Source: Kaistia terrae (lineage in GTDB: Bacteria > Pseudomonadota > Alphaproteobacteria > Rhizobiales > Kaistiaceae). Taken from it: a stretch of 64,000 nucleotides of DNA. Each line of letters starts with the position of its first letter. Position 1 is the stretch's first letter. The DNA lies in the NCBI RefSeq assembly GCF_026344005.1, contig NZ_JAPKNH010000007.1:124001-188000 (forward strand). The letters run 5' to 3'. Of this stretch, positions 59,682 to 64,000 are shown in pieces. The notes under the pieces are model-generated. The model saw only the letters and a program-made list of their open reading frames with translations, did not search any database and was not told the DNA's origin. A program made the position numbers and the translations under genes.

Positions 59682-60682
59682 TTCAGGAGTTCCTCTTCCC
59701 ATGCGTCGCGGATGACCGCGAGAGATGTTGGCGGTGTTGCGATCAGCGGGCGCGCCACCCGGCGCACGCGGTCGCGGTCTTCGTCATTCGTGATGTATTC
59801 GGCCGGCGACTTGCCATCGACGCGCGCCAGGAAAAGGCCCGGCAGCAGGCGGGCGACCCGCGCCTCGACCTTGTCGCGAGGCTCCCAGTCGACAGCATCG
59901 AGATAGGCCCCGGCGAGCGCATCGAAACAGGCGAGGTAGGCTTCACGAGACGCGGGTACCCAGAGGCATTTCAGCAGCAACTGGTTCAGGCAAAAAGCTG
60001 GATCGAAGGCCGGGTCGCCATACCAGGCGCATTCGGCATCGAGGAAGACCGGCCCCTTCGGGCCGACCAGGATGTTCTTCGGGCTGACATCGCCATGCAC
60101 CAGCGCGATCTTGGTCGCCAGCGTTTCGCGCGACAGCGACATCAATTGCGGCGCCAGATCGGGATGGGCTTCCGCCGTCGCTTCGAGATAGGGCTCAAGC
60201 CGGATCGAGTGAAAGATCGTGTCCGTATCGAAACGAGCGGCAAGCGTGTCCGAATACGCCGTCGCGCTGTGGATGGTGGCGATCGCCCGGCCAACCGCAG
60301 CGGCGAAGACCGGATCGGCGCGGCCGGCCCGCAGTTCGGCCTTCCAGACCGGATGATCCTCCGGCCGCAGAAAGTCCATGGCGAAAGCACCGATCGACGC
60401 GTCATGCGCCAGGACATGCGGCACGGCGCCCGGCACGATGCGCCCGGCTTCCAGCAGCCATTCCACCTCGGTGCCGTTGCGCGAAACCGGCGCGCGCCAG
60501 TCGCGCGCCACGCGCATCTTTGCCAGCGCGCGCTTGACGGCGAAGGTTCGGCCTCCTGCCTCGACACGCCAGATATCCGACGCGACACCGCCGGTCAGCG
60601 GCTCCGCGAAAATCGTGTCAGGGTCGTCGACGAGCCCGGCATGCGCCAGCCACGCCGCCAGTTCGCGGTCGATTGTCTCCAC
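59678..60682 (-). CDS. Aminoglycoside phosphotransferase (APH)-family small-molecule kinase
   Basis: 334-residue kinase with protein-kinase-like fold. The ATP lysine is K50 (FAVKRAL), the catalytic loop is LVHGDVSPKNILV (HGDVSPKN 196-203) and the metal motif is FLDAECAWYGDP (D215). GTG 60682, preceded by GGGGAGG, is the best start; upstream codons in frame have no similarity. It is translationally coupled to the divergent enolase, so its product is probably the enolase paralogue's substrate. Antibiotic resistance is not implied; most APH-fold chromosomal genes act on metabolites. Confidence 0.83.
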   Translation of the reverse strand: METIDRELAAWLAHAGLVDDPDTIFAEPLTGGVASDIWRVEAGGRTFAVKRALAKMRVARDWRAPVSRNGTEVEWLLEAGRIVPGAVPHVLAHDASIGAFAMDFLRPEDHPVWKAELRAGRADPVFAAAVGRAIATIHSATAYSDTLAARFDTDTIFHSIRLEPYLEATAEAHPDLAPQLMSLSRETLATKIALVHGDVSPKNILVGPKGPVFLDAECAWYGDPAFDPAFCLNQLLLKCLWVPASREAYLACFDALAGAYLDAVDWEPRDKVEARVARLLPGLFLARVDGKSPAEYITNDEDRDRVRRVARPLIATPPTSLAVIRDAWEEELLK

Positions 60683-61056
60683 GCGTTGCCTCCCCAGGCA
60701 TCGTCTCCCTTTCCGCCCGGTCCGAAGGCCGTGCGAAGGCTCTTTGTTTAGGCGATTTGCGGATGAAATACACCGTGCCGATGTGGAAGCTGCGCGCTGG
60801 CTGGCTGACTTCCGCGCGCAGGAAATCGCCTGACATGGCGCACCGGTCCGCGCCTCGCCAAGGCGGGGCCTTACATCGGGCGCATTCGGCACCATCTCTC
60901 CTGTCGACCCTGCGTTTGTCCGGGGACGCTGTGACGGATTTACCGCAAAAAGGCGGACTCCAAAGAAAATCGACACGAAGTCACCGGGGCGTGTCTTGAC
61001 TTAAGGGCAGGCCAGTCGCATCTGCTGCGAGCGAACATTCATTCGCAAGCATATGG
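60683..61056. promoter_or_regulatory. Divergent intergenic region, kinase / TetR-RND
   Basis: This 374-base gap is unique sequence with no A to E repeat and no convincing small gene. An AT-richer patch near 60746-60775 could hold the kinase promoter. The palindrome at 61031 is listed separately. Nothing else recognised. Confidence 0.4.
61031..61046. promoter_or_regulatory. Palindromic TetR operator candidate
   Basis: GCGAA-cattca-TTCGC, ending 10 bases before the TetR start codon. The ACATTCATT centre resembles AcrR-type operators (ACATTCATGAATGT). It would let the TetR protein repress itself and the downstream RND genes. Confidence 0.5.
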
Positions 61057-61692
61057 ATGCCCATGACCGCTGTAGTCCAACCGGATCCGATCGAACTCAC
61101 GCCGCGCGAAAGCGCGCAGGATGCGCGACGTTCCCAAATTCTCGACGCCGCTCGGACCTGTTTTGCGCGCTCGGGATTTCGCGGCGCTTCGATGCAGGAG
61201 ATCTGTCTGGAGGCGAAGATGAGTCCCGGTGGGCTCTATCGCTACTTCCCGTCCAAGGAAGCGATCATCGAAGCCATCGCCCAGGACGAACGCTGCGGCG
61301 CGGCCGAACTGGTCGAGACGATGCGCGGGACCGGCCCCCTGCTTGACCGGATGATCGGCTGCGCCATGGGCTATTTCGCCTATATGCGCGATCCCGGCGC
61401 CTGCGAACTAATGGCCGAAATCAGCGCCGAAAGCCTGCGCAACTCCGAGATCGGCAAGCGCTTTGCCAAGATCGACGACAGCGTTCGCGACGTCATGCGG
61501 GAAGTTCTCACCGAAGCGATCGAGAAGGGCGAAATGCCTGAGATCGCCGATCTGGATGCCACGATCGGCGTGCTGCAGGCCGCTGTCGACGGCATCGCGC
61601 TGCGCCAGATCCATGATGCAGACCTATCACTGGACCGGGTGGAACCGCTGCTGCGGCGGCTCGTCGCCGGTCTGTTGGGAATGAAAGCCTGA
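61057..61692 (+). CDS. TetR/AcrR-family regulator of an RND efflux operon
   Basis: 211 residues with HTH at about 25-70: RRSQILDAARTCFARSGFRGASMQEICLEAKMSPGGLYRYFPSKEAIIEAIA. The ligand domain is unremarkable. It lies 65 bases upstream of the RND membrane fusion gene on the same strand, the usual layout for a local efflux repressor. ATG 61057 (MPMTAVVQ) is chosen; ATG 61063 is equally possible. Ligand unknown. Confidence 0.88.
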   Translation: MPMTAVVQPDPIELTPRESAQDARRSQILDAARTCFARSGFRGASMQEICLEAKMSPGGLYRYFPSKEAIIEAIAQDERCGAAELVETMRGTGPLLDRMIGCAMGYFAYMRDPGACELMAEISAESLRNSEIGKRFAKIDDSVRDVMREVLTEAIEKGEMPEIADLDATIGVLQAAVDGIALRQIHDADLSLDRVEPLLRRLVAGLLGMKA

Positions 61693-61757
61693 GCGGCATG
61701 ACGGCGGCGAAAGACCGCCCGTGCCTGCCTGACCAGAGGAGCCGCCGAGGCGGCTGG

Positions 61758-62978
61758 ATGAACATGAAGCGTATGACCCGTCTCGCGGCCTCGGCCGCCT
61801 TTGTCGCCGCCATCGCCGCGGGAGCGCTCGCGCTGCCCGAATCGATGTTCCCTGCCGTGGCGGAGGAGCCGAAGCCGGCTGCCGAGGCTCCGAAGCCGCC
61901 GGCCATCACCGTCGTTCCCGCCGTTCGCAAGGAGGTCGTACAGACCGCCATCGTCGTCGGCTCGCTGGTGCCGCGTGAAGAGATACTTGTCGGCGTCGAT
62001 CTCGACGGCTACCGGCTGACCGACCTCTCGGCCGAGGAAGGCGACCACGTCAAGGCAGGGCAGGTGCTGGCGCGCCTCTCGACCGACATGCTCGACGTCC
62101 AGCTTGCCCAGAACGAATCCTCGCTCGCCCGCAATGACGCGGCCATCGCGCAGGCCAAGAGCCAGATCGCGGAAGCCACCGCCATCGAGGCGATGGCGAT
62201 CGCCGCCCTTGATCGCGGACAATCCCTCAAGACCAAGGGATTTGTCGCCCAGGACGCGCTCGACGCACGCGAATCGACCGCCAAGACGGCGGCCGCCCGC
62301 CGCGACGCCGCGGCGCAGGGCCTGGCGCTTGCAGAAGCCGACAAGACCCTGACCGAGGCCCAGCGCCGCGAATTGCAACTGCGCGTCTCCAAGACGGAGA
62401 TCAAGGCCCCCACCGACGGTCTCGTGCTGTCGCGCTCCGCCCGCATCGGCGCCATCGTCTCTGGCGGCGGCGAACCGCTGTTCCGCTTGGCTGAAGACGG
62501 CGCCATTGAGCTCGAAGCGCAGGTCCCGGAAGCCGAACTGGCGCAGATCGCCGTCGGCCAGCCGGTGACCATCACCGTCCAGGGTATCCCGAACGGGATC
62601 AAGGGCACGGTACGCCTCGTCTCGCCCAAGATCGACAACACCAGCCGCCTCGGCCGCCTGCGCGTGGCGCTGCCGCCCGACGTCAAGGTCAATGCCGGAG
62701 CCTTCGCGCGCGGCACGGTTGAGCTCGCCCGGCATGAAAGCGTGACGATCCCCGTCTCGGCAGTGGTCACCACCGCTGGCGAAGCAACGGCGCAGATCGT
62801 GGTCGACGGCAAGGTGCGGACTCGGCCGATCCAGACCGGCATTTCCGGCAAGGGCCTGATTGAGGTCGTCGAAGGCATTTCCGTCGGCGACTCCGTGATC
62901 CTGCGCGCCGGCACCTTCGTGCGCGACGGCGACGCCGTCACCGCAGTCGAAGCGCCGAGCGAGGGAGCGAAGGGATGA
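61758..62978 (+). CDS. RND efflux periplasmic adaptor (membrane fusion protein)
   Basis: 406 residues with an N-terminal signal/anchor (MKRMTRLAASAAFVAAIAAGALAL). Then come a lipoyl-like half (SAEEGDHVKAGQVLARLSTDMLDVQ), a coiled-coil hairpin (about 95-175) and the second lipoyl half (TEIKAPTDGLVLSRSARIGAIVSGGGEPLF). Barrel and membrane-proximal domains follow. It bridges the pump and an outer-membrane channel. No lipobox cysteine is seen. ATG 61758 is taken; the stop overlaps the pump start as ATGA. Confidence 0.9.
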   Translation: MNMKRMTRLAASAAFVAAIAAGALALPESMFPAVAEEPKPAAEAPKPPAITVVPAVRKEVVQTAIVVGSLVPREEILVGVDLDGYRLTDLSAEEGDHVKAGQVLARLSTDMLDVQLAQNESSLARNDAAIAQAKSQIAEATAIEAMAIAALDRGQSLKTKGFVAQDALDARESTAKTAAARRDAAAQGLALAEADKTLTEAQRRELQLRVSKTEIKAPTDGLVLSRSARIGAIVSGGGEPLFRLAEDGAIELEAQVPEAELAQIAVGQPVTITVQGIPNGIKGTVRLVSPKIDNTSRLGRLRVALPPDVKVNAGAFARGTVELARHESVTIPVSAVVTTAGEATAQIVVDGKVRTRPIQTGISGKGLIEVVEGISVGDSVILRAGTFVRDGDAVTAVEAPSEGAKG

Positions 62979-64000
62979 GCTGGAACTTTTCCGCCTGGGC
63001 GATCCGCAATCCGGTCCCGCCCATTCTCCTCTTCGTCGTCCTCTGCGCCTTCGGCATCATCTCCTTCATGGGACTGCCGATCACGCGCTTTCCCAACATC
63101 GACGTGCCCGTCATCTCGGTGACGGTCACCGACGCCGGCACCGCGCCGGCCGAGTTGGAGACGCAGGTCACCAAGAAGGTCGAGGACGCGGTTGCCGCCA
63201 TCACCGGCGTCAAGCATGTCAGTTCAACCATCACGGACGGCCAATCGTCGACCGGTATCGAGTTCCGGCTCGAGGTCAACACCGACCGTGCGCTGAACGA
63301 CGTCAAGGATGCCATCGCCAAGATACGCGGCGACCTGCCCCGCACCGTCGACGAACCGATCATCCAGCGCATCGACGTCGAGAACCAGTCGATCATCACC
63401 TACGGCGCGCTGGCGCCGACCATGTCGCCGGAGCAGCTTTCCTGGTTCATCGACGACAGCGTCATCCGCGATTTGCAGGCGCTGAAGGGCGTCGGCCGCG
63501 TCGAGCGCATGGGTGGCGTGACCCGCGAAATCCAGATCCGCCTTGATCCCGACCGCCTGATGGCGCTGGGCGTCACGGCGGCCGACGTCAATCGCCAGCT
63601 CCAGATCACCAATGTCGATCTCGCCGGCGGCAAGAGCGAAGTCGGCAGCCAGGAACAGACCATCCGCACCCTTGCCGGCGCCAAGTCGATCGAGGATCTC
63701 GCCAATGCGCGGATCGTCATCTCGGGCGGCCGCGAGGTCCGTCTCGGCAATCTCGGCACAGTCGAGGACCATTGGGAGGAGCCGAAATCCTTCGCTCGCC
63801 TCGACGGCAAGCCCGTCGTCGCACTGGCGATCTACCGCGCCAAGGGCGCCAGCGATGCCTCTGTCGCCGATGTCGTCGACGCCAAGATTGCCGAAATCGG
63901 CCAGACCCATCCCGACGTCACCTTCTCGGTGATCGACAACACCGTCCACTACACCTACGGCAATTACGAAAGCGCGATGGATACCCTCTATGAGGGATCG
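62975..64000 (+). CDS. RND efflux pump inner-membrane subunit (HAE1/AcrB family), 5' part
   Basis: Open to the window end with 342 codons visible of an expected ~1,030. It begins MSWNFSAWAIRNPVPPILLFVVLCAFGIISFMGLPITRFPNIDVPVISVTV: TM1 and the start of the porter domain. The PN1/PN2 regions follow (GVKHVSSTITDGQSSTGIEF, DLQALKGVGRVERMGG). TM1 lacks the usual FIxRPVFA wording and has IRNPVPPILL, as in several rhizobial HAE1 pumps. The substrate cannot be told. Confidence 0.92.
   Translation, partial: MSWNFSAWAIRNPVPPILLFVVLCAFGIISFMGLPITRFPNIDVPVISVTVTDAGTAPAELETQVTKKVEDAVAAITGVKHVSSTITDGQSSTGIEFRLEVNTDRALNDVKDAIAKIRGDLPRTVDEPIIQRIDVENQSIITYGALAPTMSPEQLSWFIDDSVIRDLQALKGVGRVERMGGVTREIQIRLDPDRLMALGVTAADVNRQLQITNVDLAGGKSEVGSQEQTIRTLAGAKSIEDLANARIVISGGREVRLGNLGTVEDHWEEPKSFARLDGKPVVALAIYRAKGASDASVADVVDAKIAEIGQTHPDVTFSVIDNTVHYTYGNYESAMDTLYEGS

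Noticed and set aside
59678-60682. Antibiotic-resistance aminoglycoside phosphotransferase
   Set aside because: Only the fold and catalytic motifs are shared; coupling to an enolase paralogue points to a metabolic substrate.
60673-60999. Plus-strand small frame between the kinase and TetR genes
   Set aside because: No ribosome site, no similarity noticed, and it overlaps the kinase start; treated as non-coding.

Overview
The window looks like chromosomal DNA of a high-GC alphaproteobacterium of the order Hyphomicrobiales (Rhizobiales). The basis is the gene content: a C4-pathway hemA, gcrA with clustered GANTC sites, a PhyR/NepR/EcfG general stress module, a fused CysNC, a long-form dCTP deaminase next to metZ, a phoR-pstSCAB-phoUB cluster, and several families of palindromic intergenic repeats. 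I cannot name a genus; a Kaistia/Bauldia-like lineage is only a guess. No rRNA, tRNA, CRISPR array, transposase or phage block was seen.

Layout. 1-8.6 kb: tail of a fumarylacetoacetate-hydrolase-family gene, dCTP deaminase (-), metZ behind a SAM-II riboswitch with an apparent terminator switch, hemA, metA (-) behind a SAM-I/IV-like riboswitch, an aminotransferase (-), mscL (-) and apaG. 9-14.2 kb: argD-argF-hslO (-), divergent gcrA with four GANTC sites upstream, and an ArsR-type regulator (-). 14.6-20.1 kb: a GT39-like membrane glycosyltransferase (-), then cysQ and cysD-cysNC for sulfate activation. 20.3-30.4 kb: a one-TM protein of unknown function and PPK2 (-), divergent from phoR-pstSCAB-phoU-phoB; Pho boxes precede phoR/ppk2 and pstS.

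31.2-50.9 kb is a pyrimidine catabolic island. PreT/PreA reduce uracil or thymine, HydA opens the ring, an M20 amidohydrolase releases beta-alanine or beta-aminoisobutyrate, a class III aminotransferase makes the semialdehyde and MmsA converts it to acyl-CoA. Two ABC importers flank the enzymes: an NMT1/THI5 type with two different permeases, and a PotABCD type. A RutR-type TetR regulator and an XRE-cupin regulator lie inside. A RutR-like operator lies upstream of preT.

51.0-56.3 kb is a general stress response locus: an EcfG-promoted operon (87-aa unknown, YqjD-like and YqjE-like membrane proteins), an HWE/HisKA_2 sensor kinase, phyR, nepR, ecfG and a small DUF1328 membrane protein. EcfG-type promoters face both ways between phyR and nepR and also precede DUF1328. 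56.3-64 kb: ribB with a cysteine-less GTP cyclohydrolase II-like half, an SDR, a translationally coupled APH-like kinase plus divergent enolase paralogue (-), and a TetR regulator with an RND efflux operon that runs off the window.

Five families of short palindromic repeats (called A to E here) fill most intergenic gaps. The strongest leads are the two different SAM riboswitch classes on metZ and metA, the MetA residue 111 that argues for acetyl rather than succinyl transfer, the GANTC cluster on gcrA, the EcfG promoter set, the RutR circuit, and the kinase plus altered enolase pair.
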